NCBI GenBank assembly: GCA_003427395.1
Contig: BFEA01000183.1
Location: forward strand, 2,026,170 to 2,072,550
Length of the DNA stretch: 46,381 bases
Direction of reading: 5' to 3'
Origin: Chara braunii
Lineage: Eukaryota > Streptophyta > Charophyceae > Charales > Characeae
Position 1 is the stretch's first letter; every line of letters begins with the position of its first letter. Shown piece after piece: positions 10,428-21,629 of this stretch. Made by a program: the position numbers and the translations under genes. The notes under the pieces are model-generated. The model was given only the letters and a program-made list of their open reading frames with translations, was not told the origin of the DNA and did not search any database.

Positions 10428-10631
10428 CGCCATCGAAATCTTGAGGGGTGGAGCAGCAGGAGGACGAAGGGGGAGAGTGAGGACGCGGAATCATGAAGAT
10501 GAGAGGGTCAGGATTTGGTCCGAGACAGTCGCCATCGAAATCTTGAGGGGTGGCGCAGCAGGAGGACGAAAGGCGAGAGCGAGGATGCGGGATCATGAGG
10601 ATGAGATGGTCAGGATTTGGTCAGTCGGGAC
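10428..10631. repeat. 102-bp tandem duplication
   Basis: Units start with CGCCATCGAAATCTTGAGGG at 10428 and at 10530 and both contain TCAGGATTTGGTC near the end. The period of 102 is a multiple of three, so both units stay in one frame, but the frame encodes no recognised domain. Confidence 0.95.
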
Positions 10632-10639
10632 AGCGGCTA

Positions 10640-11562
10640 TGGAGGAAGCAGAGGAGGGCCACCAGTGTGGGGTGAAGCATACAAGGTAAGATTGCCTAAG
10701 GCAAAGAGGTTGTGGAGGGAGAATCTTCAAGTAAAAGGGAGGAGGATGTTGATTGGGGACCCTATCGTGAAGAAGGGGATGGGCAGAGAGTATTGGGAGG
10801 AGGCATCGAATATGTCAGCCAATAGGTTGAGGTCGTATCAACCAGTGAAGTGAAGGGGAAAGAAGGCCAAGGCAACAGGGTAAGGAATGCAGGCCATATA
10901 GGCTAATCCGGACAAAGTGGAAAAGAAAAGGGATTGCAAGGCCGGAAGAGGGGCTCAGCATAGAGGGAGGGGAACACGTTGTAAGGAAAGGAGAGAGCAT
11001 GATAATGACGAACAACGTGGATCATGAGAGAGGGAAGGTAAATGTGGTTATGCAGGTGATGGAGGAGGAGAGCAAGGAAGAGAGAAAGGGCGACAGAGGC
11101 CGAGAGGAAATGACATACCAGATCTGCAGGGGCTGCATCGAATATTGGAGTAGGAGCTCAAAGAGGATCACATCGAGGAGAGAAAGAGATTGAGAGAGAT
11201 GAGCAGAGGGACTGACACAAGAAAAGGGAAGAAGACGACAGGAAAAGTGGATAGGTGAGGGAAAGATGGGGAGGGAATGGCAAGCGAAAGGGAAAAAAAA
11301 CAAAAAAAGAAAAAGAGGATGCATGTGAAAACAGGTGAAGGGGGGGGAGAAGGTGGGGGCAGTAGAAAACAAACAGCATGCACATGGTCAAGAAAGGCAT
11401 ACAAACAATTGAATGTGTCACAATAATTATGACCAAATACATGTAGGGTGTGAAGACGAGGTGGAAGGCAACGTGCGAGGAAAACAAGAGGAAGAGGTGA
11501 GGGGTGGTGGTCGGGAGTTACAATATCTTACATCAGAAATCATTGGTTAATGCATTTGATTG
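10640..11562. other. Purine-rich block without a recognised gene
   Basis: The plus strand is dominated by G and A (around three quarters of bases in typical lines) for roughly 0.9 kb. No ORF on either strand shows a domain. Confidence 0.6.
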
Positions 11563-11585
11563 GTCTGTCTGTCTGTCTGTCTGTC
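11563..11585. repeat. (GTCT)n short microsatellite
   Basis: Five to six GTCT units in a row. Confidence 0.9.
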
Positions 11586-11718
11586 AGACGGAGTGGGAGA
11601 AGAACATAAAGAGGAGGAAAAGGAGATGGAGGAGGAGGTGAGGGGTCCTCTCCTTCTCCACTCTTCTTCCCTTCCCCCTCCTCCTCGGATGCTGCAGTGG
11701 GTCCACTTGTTCTATCTA

Positions 11719-12232
11719 ATGTACAAGTTTGGGTACCTGGCAGAGGGATAGATTCATGGGATGTACCTGGATGGAATATACGACATATACAGATGTCCTA
11801 GGCCTGAAAAGAACGATATCTGCTAGGCCTACTGAAAAGAAATCCTGGTGATTTATTCACGTGCATCACAGTGAGTTATTTCACAGATACACATGGTGGA
11901 CTAAAGAAAGGATATATCCTTGAGTGGACTGCGGAGTTCATGGGGATCGAAGAATTTGGGCACATGCAGAACAGGCCTGAGTTCAACAGTCGAACAGAAC
12001 ACTGACAGGCACACACAACATCATATGCCTACGATATGGGCATGAACATACCTGGACAGTAGAACGCGATGTACAAATGTACGGAAGAGACGTTGTGGTG
12101 GATAGCACATCATGGGATGATAGATAGTAGGTGGGAATGTACAAATATTTTGTCTGATGGACAAGTCTGGTACCTGGGAGGAAGGAAAGATACATTGGAT
12201 GTACCTAGATGGAATATGCAACAGGTGTGGAT
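11719..12232. repeat. Diverged repeat, two main copies
   Basis: AATGTACAAGTTTGGGTACC with GGGATGTACCTGGATGGAAT (11718-11780) recurs as GACAAGTCTGGTACCTGGGA with TTGGATGTACCTAGATGGAA (12160-12220). Partial pieces (ATGTACAAAT) lie between. No gene is seen in the interval. Confidence 0.65.
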
Positions 12233-12423
12233 CTGCTATGCGGACGGGAAAGGGATGCAAGTACGAGAATGGAGGCATGTAGACATACATATGAGATCAT
12301 CAGAAGATGATCAGGATTTGGATGGGAATGCAGGGTAGATGCATACGCTGCACCAAGAAACCAGCACAATCAGATATAGAGCTGAGATCAGTTTGTGAAA
12401 TATGGGGAATGTGTGACACGCAG

Positions 12424-13036
12424 GAGAAGAGATTGGGAGAGTAGCAGGGATGCAGAAGTGAGTGCTGATTCTAGATTGTCTGGAGGGGATCTNNNNNNNN
12501 NNNNNNNNNNNNNNNNNNNNNNNNNNNNNNNNNNNNNNNNNNNNNNNNNNNNNNNNNNNNNNNNNNNNNNNNNNNNNNNNNNNNNNNNNNNNNNNNNNNN
12601 NNNNNNNNNNNNNNNNNNNNNNNNNNNNNNNNNNNNNNNNNNNNNNNNNNNNNNNNNNNNNNNNNNNNNNNNNNNNNNNNNNNNNNNNNNNNNNNNNNNN
12701 NNNNNNNNNNNNNNNNNNNNNNNNNNNNNNNNNNNNNNNNNNNNNNNNNNNNNNNNNNNNNNNNNNNNNNNNNNNNNNNNNNNNNNNNNNNNNNNNNNNN
12801 NNNNNNNNNNNNNNNNNNNNNNNNNNNNNNNNNNNNNNNNNNNNNNNNNNNNNNNNNNNNNNNNNNNNNNNNNNNNNNNNNNNNNNNNNNNNNNNNNNNN
12901 NNNNNNNNNNNNNNNNNNNNNNNNNNNNNNNNNNNNNNNNNNNNNNNNNNNNNNNNNNNNNNNNNNNGAGAAGAGATTGGGAGAGTAGCAGGGATGCAGA
13001 AGTGAGTGCTGATTCTAGATTGTCTGGAGGGGATCT
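12424..13036. repeat. Identical 69-bp sequence on both sides of the N gap
   Basis: 12424-12492 and 12968-13036 are identical by eye, start GAGAAGAGATTGGG and end GGAGGGGATCT, and abut the gap on each side. This is either a contig overlap left unmerged or the edges of a tandem repeat that could not be assembled. Confidence 0.97.
12493..12967. other. Assembly gap (475 N)
   Basis: Run of N. ORFs spanning it are meaningless. Confidence 1.
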
Positions 13037-13155
13037 ATATATATTGGTCATAGTAGCTCAAAAGGATCATCTGAGCAGGAGGCAGAAGGGTGATGGTGAC
13101 AGATACTGTCACAAGCCATCTGTTTACTGTGATATGTAAAGCACATCGAGTTCAC

Positions 13156-13162
<7 letters not shown>

Positions 13163-13244
<82 letters not shown>
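13163..13244. repeat. (TC)41 microsatellite
   Basis: Uninterrupted TC dinucleotides. Confidence 0.98.
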
Positions 13245-13249
<5 letters not shown>

Positions 13250-13573
13250 CCTTCCCCTTGCTCCCCTGAGGATGCCGTCCTTCATCGCCCCTATCTCTCT
13301 CCCCCCCCTCCCCCTCAACCTGGCACCTATCGATCAACCCACATTCCCCCTCCCCCCTTGGCATCTATCGATCAATCCGAGTTGGCGTTGTATGCATAGC
13401 AGAAAGGAAAGTTCACCCGTGGCAACCAAGGAACGAATCGAAAGAGGGAGAAATCATCCCGTAGCGCCCATAAACAAACGAAAGAAAGGGGGGAGGGCTA
13501 CGGGAAAGCAGAAAAATGAACGAAAGCACCGGAAGAAAAGAGGGGGGCGAGGGGGACGGGGAAGCGACGTGAA

Positions 13574-13576
<3 letters not shown>
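13245..13576. other. Short sequence between TC microsatellite and poly(A)
   Basis: C-rich at first (with CTATCGATCAA twice, about 13327 and 13366), then A/G-rich. It ends in a 62-nt A tract, so it could be a retroposed copy of an RNA, but no pol III boxes or known RNA were recognised. Confidence 0.3.

Positions 13577-13638
<62 letters not shown>
13577..13638 (+). repeat. 62-nt poly(A) tract
   Basis: Uninterrupted A run followed by GAAAAGAAAAG. It resembles a retroposon tail. Confidence 0.95.
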
Positions 13639-13652
<14 letters not shown>

Positions 13653-13956
13653 CGAAAGAAGAGGAACGACACGCACACACATTTACGTGGAGTTTAACAC
13701 CTTCAGTCATTGTGGCGCTGTCGTCCGAAAGGCTCCAGGCAACGCACAGCCCAAGCCTCAGCGCCCAACCTCATACCGTGACCCCCACCTCCACCAAGAG
13801 ATCGCCGACAACGGGTCCACACACAAATGGGCAGGAACTGCTCCCCTGAAGACAATGCGCCCAGGGCTCCGCGTGCAACTCCACCTTGAAATTGACGATC
13901 TCCGTACATATCGGCACGAACTGCAACTGCTCCCGAAAATGTGTGTGCGTCTGTGT
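13639..13956. other. No feature recognised
   Basis: A plus-strand ORF from 13687 is open through this stretch but has no recognised domain; its end is the GT-rich minisatellite that follows. Confidence 0.35.
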
Positions 13957-14052
13957 ACGGTGTGTATGATGCGTGTGTGTACAGTGTGCATGATGCGTGT
14001 GTACCGATGTGTATGATGCGTGTGTGTACGGGTGTGTATGATGCGTCTGCGC
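13957..14052. repeat. GT-rich minisatellite, four units of 22-25 nt
   Basis: Units begin ACGG, ACAG, ACCG and ACGG at 13957, 13981, 14003 and 14028. Each contains TGTRYATGATGCGT. Confidence 0.9.
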
Positions 14053-14476
14053 GCGTCCGTGACGGGTGTGTGTGCGTGCGCGCGCGTCCAACGTTTGTGT
14101 ATGTGCATGAGCATGTATCCTCGCTCCACTACTCTCCAAATGTGCAGAATGAGACTGAATCCTCGGCTAGAACATGGAAAGATACATTGCCTTTTTTTTT
14201 TTGTCTTTTGTGCATGTGGAGCGTAGAGGAGCGAGGCCTTGGCGGGTATAGACTCGGAGTAGGGTGTAACTCAGGGCCTTCTTTTTCTTTTGAGCCAGGG
14301 CGTCGCTCCACTACTGACATACGGGGGCTCGCAGCCCATAGTTGCCATCACGTGACACAACCGCACGGTTCCATGCAGCTACCACATCCTCCCCACTCGT
14401 CCCCAAAGCCGTCCTCAACAGCCCAACTACACCCTCTTAGTTGCACTACTCGCCATCTGCCACAATTCGTGGCAGA
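14053..14476. other. No feature recognised
   Basis: Mixed DNA with a T run at 14192-14201. ORFs in several frames are of similar length and none has a domain. Confidence 0.35.
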
Positions 14477-14535
14477 GTGAAAAAAAAAGAGAATAGCGTC
14501 CAGCTGGTGAAAAAAAAGAGAATCGCGTCCAGCTG
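14477..14535. repeat. 30-bp tandem duplication
   Basis: GTGA, an A run, GAGAATAGCGTCCAGCTG (14477-14506), then GTGA, an A run, GAGAATCGCGTCCAGCTG (14507-14535). Confidence 0.95.
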
Positions 14536-15288
14536 CATGGCACATCCGCAGCAAGAGGGAAACGGTCATGTCCGTCGTGAAGAACACGAACTTGACGGCG
14601 GCTCCGTTTCCTTGAAGGGGCAATCTCACAGCCGGGATGTTTGATCTTCCCGCACATAAGGTGAACGGACCAGTTGCTATTCACCCATGAAAGTGGACAA
14701 CATGCGAGACTGGGTGCAGTGGGAGCACGGAAACAAGGAAGTGTGGAGAGGCCCTGAAACGCCGCGGAGGGGAGCGGAGGGCCTGACTAATCTTGCGGAG
14801 GGCAAGACTATTCGCATGTGGGCACGGGGGAAGAAACTGCGGAGGAGGGCGGAAGGGCAGCCCGGAACTCACCTGGGGGCGGAAGGGACTCCGCCACTAC
14901 GTACAAACCCGTTACACACGGGTATTTTGCTGCGCATGACTCCAAAAATGATACAGAAGCTGTGTGACTGTCCCGTCTGCATCTGAACACAGCAAATTTG
15001 GACTGTAGTATGCACAAAGTTTCGTTTTCTGGCCTGTGGAGGTTTTTTTTATTTATTTTTTCCCAAAAATGAACTGCGAATTTGCAAGGACCTCTAGAGG
15101 TCCTCGCAATTTGCTGAACCCCGCGGCCCACCAGGCTGCTGACAAATGCTACACTGTTTGTGATTTTGTTGGGGGTGGGGGGAAAGTGTGACTGCAAAAC
15201 ATCATCAGATTTTGCGACTTTGAGAATTAGACCCCTATTGTGAGTATGCCCTTACTCGCCAAAATATTTCTTCGGTAATCTCATTTGT
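14536..15288. other. No gene; contains an 18-bp perfect palindrome at 15087-15104
   Basis: AGGACCTCTAGAGGTCCT is self-complementary and sits inside a longer imperfect inverted repeat (GCGAATTTGCA on the left, CGCAATTTGC on the right). The rest is unremarkable. Confidence 0.6.
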
Positions 15289-15370
15289 GCAGAATGGTGG
15301 AAGGTACGAAGGGCCAAAGGAACACTCGAGCAGAATGGTGGAAGGTACGAAGGGCCAAAGGAACACTCAA
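15289..15370. repeat. 41-bp tandem duplication
   Basis: Units 15289-15329 and 15330-15370, both starting GCAGAATGGTGGAAGGTACG, differ only at one of the last positions, so the duplication is recent. Confidence 0.97.
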
Positions 15371-16852
15371 TAACCCGGCAGCCAGAAGCATAATGCAGAA
15401 CACATGGAACACCAGGTTTAAATGGGTACCATTTACGGAACAAGGACAGTTGGTCATGTCAAAGCACCTGTGGGACGAGGTAATAGAACAGTGCCCCCAG
15501 GTAGAGGCTTGGGGAGACTGCTAGTCTACTGTTTAAGAGAGATAGGCCTATAGAATTCGGTTTATATTTCTGTTCAGACAGCCTATTGGGCTGAGAGACT
15601 CTATAGGCTGTATACGGCAGAGTTAGCAAGTGACTCGAAGCAAAGCTGTGTAATGCTCCCAGATTGGGAAATTGTTCCTTTTTTTCAGGGGACGCTGGAC
15701 CCGTTTCTCCAGCAGGTGTAGCTCCCCACCAATGGAGTGAAGTCATCCACAGAGCTCCTTGACGTCGTTGGTTCTCTTACCACCACGAGACCGTAGAGCG
15801 AAAAAAAAGAAAAAAGAAAGAAAAAAAAAGACCAGATCTCATCAGACAGTCAGGCTGCCCCTTGGGTTGAGTGTTTTTCTTTCTCTGCTTTTGAGGACAC
15901 TGGTCCTGCTTTCCAATCTGGTACCAAAGACAGGACGCTGGACCTGATTTCCAGCAACCCGGGTTGAATAGTGGGGTCCCCGGCCCCAATCCTCATTATT
16001 TAATATGAAAACAGTTGTCCAAAAACAAAAAACAAAAAAAAACAAAAAATCTACAACAAAAAAAGTTAAAAAAAATTGTCTGCCTGATCTTTTTTTTTTT
16101 TGGTAGAGGCCAAGGACCAGACCTGCGGTGATTGCAGGTAGCGGCAGCCAATGGTTGTCCTGACAGGATGGGCCACCTACCCTACCCATCCCCACGTTAA
16201 TACTCCCAGCGCACCCCCTGTCCCTACTATCCTACCTCAGTGTGACCAGCACTCAGGACCATCACCCTACCAGTATTGAGGCCAACTTGGACCAGACAGC
16301 AGTGACAAGCACCAGGGCTGGGCCAACCTCCCAGCCCTAATGGAAGCGGAACCGGACGAACCTTGCCATACAGGAACTTCGGACTCCAGGCTCATGCAAT
16401 CTTCTACAGGCCCAATTCAGAGAGTCTACCCAGTAGGATTACCTAAGCAAGGCAGGCCACCGCCCGCGGACACTTCCTACCATCCTTCCCCTAGCTTACC
16501 CAAGGCTAGGTGGAACTCGGACTAGCCAGAGCGACTTATATCCCTACCCTACCCTAGAGCTAAGCCATGCATGTGTAGATCCCGTCATATACCTGATCGA
16601 CCGCCCCCAGCCCAGTATCGTAGTCGTGTGTATATGTGTGTGGCCAGAGGCTATGTTCTGTTTGTATGAGCCCATAGGGCCATATTTTTTGTGTCTGCCC
16701 GAAGGCTATGTGTGCTCTGTGTAACTGTATAGCGAGATATGTGTGCCCAAAGGCCAGATATGTGCAGTACTATGTAGAGGGAACTATGTGTTCGTTTTTG
16801 AAGAGATGACAGGCCAAGCTGGACAAGAACCCCCCCCCAAAGTCCCAAGCCA
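15371..16852. other. Intergenic sequence with a repeated GGACGCTGGACC motif
   Basis: No domain-bearing ORF. Copies of a roughly 23-nt motif, GGACGCTGGACC then TTTCCAG, occur at 15689, about 15895 and 15933, and in reverse orientation at 18178-18200. T and A homopolymers are frequent. A degenerate GCCCGAAGGCTATGTGTG word recurs at 16640-16770. Confidence 0.45.
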
Positions 16853-16895
16853 GACTCGAACCCGTTGTCGGGCGGCTGCCTACCAGCCGATCGCT
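16853..16895 (-). ncRNA. tRNA-like B-box fragment
   Basis: Read on the minus strand, CGGCTGGTAGGCAGCCGCCC is followed by ACGGGTTCGAGTCTGGC. The second part fits a tRNA T-arm/B-box (GGTTCGANTC). The spacing is too short for a tRNA and there is no acceptor pairing, so this is a tRNA-derived or SINE fragment, not a gene. Confidence 0.4.
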
Positions 16896-18022
16896 CTCTT
16901 TTTCGAGCGAAGACTTTTTTTGCCTTTGTTCCCTTTTGTTTTTGCATGTTTTTGAGGATGTGTATGTGGCTGCGAGGTTTCGAGAGGAACTTCGGGTGTC
17001 TTTGAATTGTGTGCTAACCTTTGGACAAGCAGGGGCGACGACCCAGAAGGAGGTCGCAAGCGGGGTCGAACGCGCACGAAAAGTCAAAATTTTTCAGGGC
17101 AGTACTATGGAAAGAAGGGAGCTGGTGGACTTTGGACCGAGCCACAGAGAACTTGAGAACGAAGAAGCCAAGAAGGATAACGCACCTTGGCTGTGAGCGG
17201 CTATCGGGTTGCCATGGATGGGCCCGCGTGTGAGACTGCGAGATGCAAAGTCGAGTTGCGAGCTTCGACCTAAGTACGGGTAGCTGGTGGGATGGTCGCC
17301 GCGATGTGACTAGCCTCGGTTCAGTCTCTACAATCCGGTGGACTGGTCAGTGTGTTTTCTGTCGATGCGGTTTGATCATGTCGGTGTATTTGATTTGACG
17401 CAGTCTCTATGATGAGGAAGGGGGCCGGTGTGGTCAGATTGGAGGTGGTCGCCACAGTATGGAAGGTGTCTCGGGTCTGCTTCCGGTATACGGCGCCATC
17501 ACCTTAATATGACGACCAGTCAAGAGGACAGCGGTCGGGTGATCGGCCTCGTGACGACCTGGCCAGCTTGAGCAGGGTTGGCAGCAGCTGCACTCTTCGG
17601 TATGGTGGTGGTCGGTGCAATCAGGATGCGCCCCAAGCAGAAGAAAAGGGGGGGTGGATGGCGTTGCACGTTCAATGCGGCCTGGCCGAATTCTAGCTTC
17701 AACCGTCGGGGATCAAGTACGGTCGGAGTAGGGCTGAGTAAAACGTCTGCTCAAAAGAAGGGGGGAAAGACCCAACAAAGGGATTGATCCTCTACAGATT
17801 ATGCAAAGGATGGGATGGGCTGAAGGAGAAAGGGAGGGATTGAGAGAAGAGAGTGGCCGACGAAGTAGGTGGGCCAGAAGAAGATCAAGAACTCGGAGAA
17901 ACAGTTGGGGACGAGCGCGCGGAAGGTCAATTCTTGATAACTGTCAGGACAAGGGGAGGCGGCGCTTGCAGGAGCAATCTTTGGCAACCATCGCAAAAAG
18001 GGGCATCGAGAGCCTAGGCAAG

Positions 18023-18024
<2 letters not shown>
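16896..18024. other. No feature recognised
   Basis: G-rich plus strand at 17000-17980. Several ORFs of about 60-90 codons, no domain. It directly precedes the poly-T that marks the LINE 3' end. Confidence 0.4.

Positions 18025-18065
<41 letters not shown>
18025..18065 (-). repeat. Poly(A) tail of the LINE (poly-T on plus strand)
   Basis: 41 uninterrupted T on the plus strand, placed about 350 nt downstream of the last LINE coding frame on the minus strand. Confidence 0.9.
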
Positions 18066-18066
<1 letters not shown>

Positions 18067-18414
18067 GGTTTAAGCATCTATGTTGGGGAGTAGAGGACGT
18101 GCTGATAAGAGCAGACACTCGCTCTAATCCCCTAGATGGATAGATGGTTCCGTTCCATTAGTGGGGAGCTGCACCTACTGGAAACCGGGTCCAGCGTCCC
18201 TTTACATCATCAATAGTGAACAGATACCAGAATTGAAGCTGAAAAGTGGGCCCAACGACCCTTCAGATTTGGGAATGTTGGGGAATAGTTATGCCTCTTC
18301 ACCCTATTCGGGCGCCAGATATGCCATTACACCTAGCAATATTAACACTCCCCATCTGCTTATCGTGAGTTGGGACTGGATCCACTGATAAAACCCAGAC
18401 TGGGACACAGGTAA
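18066..18414 (-). other. LINE 3' untranslated region
   Basis: Non-coding interval between the final ORF and the poly(A). It contains the reverse copy of the GGGACGCTGGACCC motif (18178-18200) also found at 15689 and 15933. Confidence 0.6.
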
Positions 18415-19539
18415 TCACTCAAACGCATACCATGAGCCAAAAACTAAGGCCAACTTTGGTGGAGGAAAAGGATCAGGAAACTCAAAAAGGGGGCTGAGGG
18501 GAATGAAGGGATCTATGTTACTCCAGTCATTAAAATATAAGTGGTCACCGTGAGCTATCTCACACACTCCATTCCATTTAACTTGCCCAATTTTACCACC
18601 TTGTTCCCCTCCAAGCCAGTTTAGATTGAACGTTTTGATGTGTTGTTTGATTTTCTTTTCTGTTGTCAAGGTTTTAAGTTTTTCTTTTAATGTTTCCCAT
18701 CTCGAGTTAATCTCTAGTTGGATTTGTTGCTTGATAGAATCTGTGAACTCAGGCCCATCTAGACGGGCATATTCCATTTCAAATGTGCACCTGCGAGACC
18801 ATATGGCCCACAAAAGAGTTCTTCGCCCGATCGTGAATAGGTTCGTTGTGAAGCTGTCTTCACAAGATGGGGCCCAGGCTTCCAAGAGGACAACTTTCTA
18901 GTTCCATGGCCATGGTAGGGAGGTTTCAATCTGGTTCCAGATCCTATCCCACCAACGCCATAACCAAACTGCCCCTGGGCACTGTAAAAATATATGTTCT
19001 ATTGTTTCCGGAATCAATTTGGACGGGAAGGCAGATTTGCAGAACTTGCACCAGGGAAGGGTTACTTCTCTTTGTTATAGAGTAGTTCTGTCAATGATCC
19101 AGTCATTGGTTGGCAAGCATCAGCGAGTGATCTGCCATTGAAGGGATGTCATTTTAGCTAGTTTGGATTTGATGGAATGAAACTATTTGACTGAACGTAA
19201 TTCCTCTTTGCTCACGTTTAGGTGTCTCATCCATCGTTCTTCTATTCTATCTTTTAAATTTATCTTCGGGCGCAGCATCCTGTATGTGGATTTTACTGAC
19301 AACGTATGAAGAGCCCGTGTATGGGAACATCCTGGATATACCTTAGACGACCAAGACCAACTAACAGGATCTAGTGAGAGATGGGATATAGGAGTATCTG
19401 GTTTATAAGTCAACCACCTATCTTTGATCATTAATATCCTAATCCTGAGTAGTCTGTCTTTTTGGATTAGCCCCATTCTCTGATGTGAAGTGGATCTAAG
19501 GAACCCATCTTCCTCTAATTCGTAAATTGTCATTAACAC
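18415..19539 (-). pseudogene. LINE ORF2 C terminus with zinc finger (zf-RVT type)
   Basis: One minus-strand frame runs from 19539 to 18415 with stops at 19183-19185 (TAG), 19120-19122 (TGA), 19075-19077 (TAA) and 18898-18900 (TAG). It contains LPWCKFCKSAFPSK (the two Cys at 19039-19050), then PETIEHIFLQC with His at 18994-18996 and Cys at 18979-18981, then AVWLWRWW. This CX2C...HX4C arrangement is the zinc-binding region found after the RT of plant LINEs. Beyond it is a Lys/Glu-rich region of about 155 codons ending at 18415. The finger residues survive although the frame is broken four times. Confidence 0.85.
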
Positions 19540-20630
19540 ATCACCATTAGCTCACTAAACTTTCCTACCACACCTGGCTGATCATGGATGGAGACCCAAT
19601 CATTAGGAATAAGGGTAGGCCATTTTCTCAAGATCCCAACCCAATCTAAGGGGATTATATCAATTATCTGTTCCAATGGTTCCTTCTGATGGTGGCAGTA
19701 TCTTAATCTATCATTAAGGTTCGGGAGGTTAATCCAGTCTTGGTCCTCCACATTCCAAATATCTCTGATGCGCGTAACTCCTCTTCTAATCCATCATTTC
19801 CAAGGAGAGTCCGTGCAGTTTAAGGTGCATCCATGAGAGTCTCTGATGAGCGCATTATTAAATAATGTTTGTTGGCATACCTCTTCCCATCTTTTCGGTG
19901 TTACCTTATATGGGATGGGTAGTTTCCTCCACGTTTTGAGCAGGTCAGTCCAGAAGGGGTCCCTGGATAGGTCAGTCCTTGCTGCTTGACGATCAGATAA
20001 ATCCATATTTTGGGGTTCTGATGGGGACGCCCTTGGAATCGGCCAGGCGCGATTTTCCAACCACAGTAGAGGGTCAACCTCATCTGGGGTGGGAGGGGCG
20101 AGGCGTCTGATCTGTTCGCAAGTCCGATTATTCCGTGGGGTTTGGGGATTGAACAATAGGCGCTTTATCCATTGAATTGAAAGTGTCTTCGCTTGGGTGG
20201 TGGGGTCAATTATACCTAGATCGCCTTTGGATTTAGGTTGAATTAATGATTGTCATGCCACTCTGCTGATAACATTTTTGGATTCATGAGTACCTCGCCA
20301 AAGATATGCTACCAACTGTCTCTGCAAGATTTTAATGGATAAGTTATCAAGGGCCCAGACAGCGGATTTGTACCAAATAGAGGCGAGGACCACATTGTTA
20401 ATCACTAGCGTTCTTCCTATCAATGAGGTGTATTTATCTTTCCATAATTCGAGTTTTGAGAGTGCATGTTTCAAAATCCCTTCGCTATTGCATGTTGGTT
20501 TGCCAATGGCTGATAGTGAAATCCCGAGAACCTTGACTGACAAATCAAACGGGAACCATTTGATCGTTGGTCGCTCTTGAGGCCTTACTCCTTGATAGTG
20601 CATCCACCAGATAGTGCATCCACCAGCCAA
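19533..20630 (-). pseudogene. LINE ORF2 RT thumb and connector
   Basis: The frame differs from that of the RT core. It reads VLGISLSAIGKPTCN, KLELWKDKYTSLIGR, VINNVVLASIWYKSAVW and LVAYLWRGTHES (20253-20600), then a TGA at 20253-20255 followed in the same frame by QSLIQPKSKGDLGI. It continues through RDPFWTDLLKTWRKLP (about 19940) to another TGA near 19794, and on to EDQDWINLPNLNDRLRY. The pattern of Trp-rich, LINE-type post-RT sequence is typical. A 16-bp duplication (20595-20626) lies at the frame junction with the RT core. Confidence 0.8.
20595..20626. repeat. 16-bp tandem duplication inside the LINE
   Basis: ATAGTGCATCCACCAG occurs twice head to tail. It shifts the frame between RT core and thumb. 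Confidence 0.95.
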
Positions 20631-20661
20631 GGGTTTTGTTTCCCCAGTTAATCCTCATGTC

Positions 20662-21546
20662 TTATAGTTTACAAAATACGTCAATAATTCGTTGTATCGC
20701 CTTTATGTTTTCATGTGAGGCATCAACAATGAGAGATAGGTCATCAGCGAAAAGAGAACATACCGGAATGACGTCCTTTGGTATGGATGTAACTTGGACG
20801 TGCTTGATATCTTTATGGTGGCGAATGTGAGTTGTTAGTGCTTTTATGATGATTACAAAGAGGAGCGGGGCAATAAGATCTCCTTGCCTAACTGATCTTT
20901 GTAGCATTATAGGAGGAGCTACATTCCCATTGACCATGACTCTTGTAGATGCATTCTCATGTAATATTTTAATCCACCTTCTGAAGGTCGGTCTAAAATT
21001 GAACTTGTCTAGGCATTTGTCCAAAAAGAGTCAATCCCCGTGGTCATAGGCTTTCTCAAAATCTATAAAGATGAAGGTAACATTATGTTTAGATTGGTGA
21101 GAAAGTTTGACCAATTCATTCATGAGAAGAATGTTGTCCTGAATATTCCTTCCCTGGATAAAACCCGTCTGGGATGGGTGGATTATGTCTGCTATATATT
21201 TATTAAGACGAATAGTGAGGGTTTTTGAGATAAGTTTATAAACAATTGAACGGAGGGTGATGGGACGATAGTTTCAAATATTACATTTATCACTTTTTTT
21301 GTATAGGAGCGTTAGGACCCCTTGCCCCACTATTTCTCTTAGCCGGCCTGAGACCCAAACTTCCTGATAGAAGTCCATTCGGTCCTGAGCAATGAAATCC
21401 CAGAGAGATTCCCAAAATTCCTTAGGTAATCCATCTATACCAAGGGTTTTTTCTTCTTCCATGAGCATCAGGGCGGTCCATATCTTTTTTTTTGTTAGCG
21501 GACTTTCTAACAGGTCTCTTTGAGAGTCAGAAATAGATTTTTTCAA
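20662..21546 (-). pseudogene. LINE reverse transcriptase core (FADD)
   Basis: A single frame shows successive RT motifs: KTLGIDGLPKEFWESLWDFI, GVLTLLYKKSDKCNI, NYRPITLRSIVYKLISKTL, HPSQTGFIQGRNIQDNI, FIFIDFEKAYD (motif A), SVRQGDLIAPLLF (motif B region) and CSLFADDLSLIVD, with FADD at 20740-20751. Stops interrupt it at 21274-21276 (TGA, just before NYRP) and 21031-21033 (TGA, after FEKAYDHGD where the family usually has Trp), and it ends at a TAA at 20662-20664. All catalytic Asp residues are present. RT primes on nicked target DNA and copies the element RNA in place. Confidence 0.93.
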
Positions 21547-21629
21547 TGTTTTAGAAAATCGTAAATATATTTAATATGTTGGTTAGCAGGAATGGTTGTT
21601 GTCTCTGAAAGGAAGAGGGATTTTAAAAA

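Noticed and set aside
12311-13139. ORFs spanning the N gap
   Set aside because: They are open only because N positions cannot encode stops.
13158-13700. Leu/Ser- or Lys-rich proteins over the TC and poly(A) tracts
   Set aside because: Entirely explained by microsatellite and homopolymer translation.
16340-16525. Small Pro-rich gene
   Set aside because: 61 codons, no domain, no start context, and surrounded by repeat-derived sequence.
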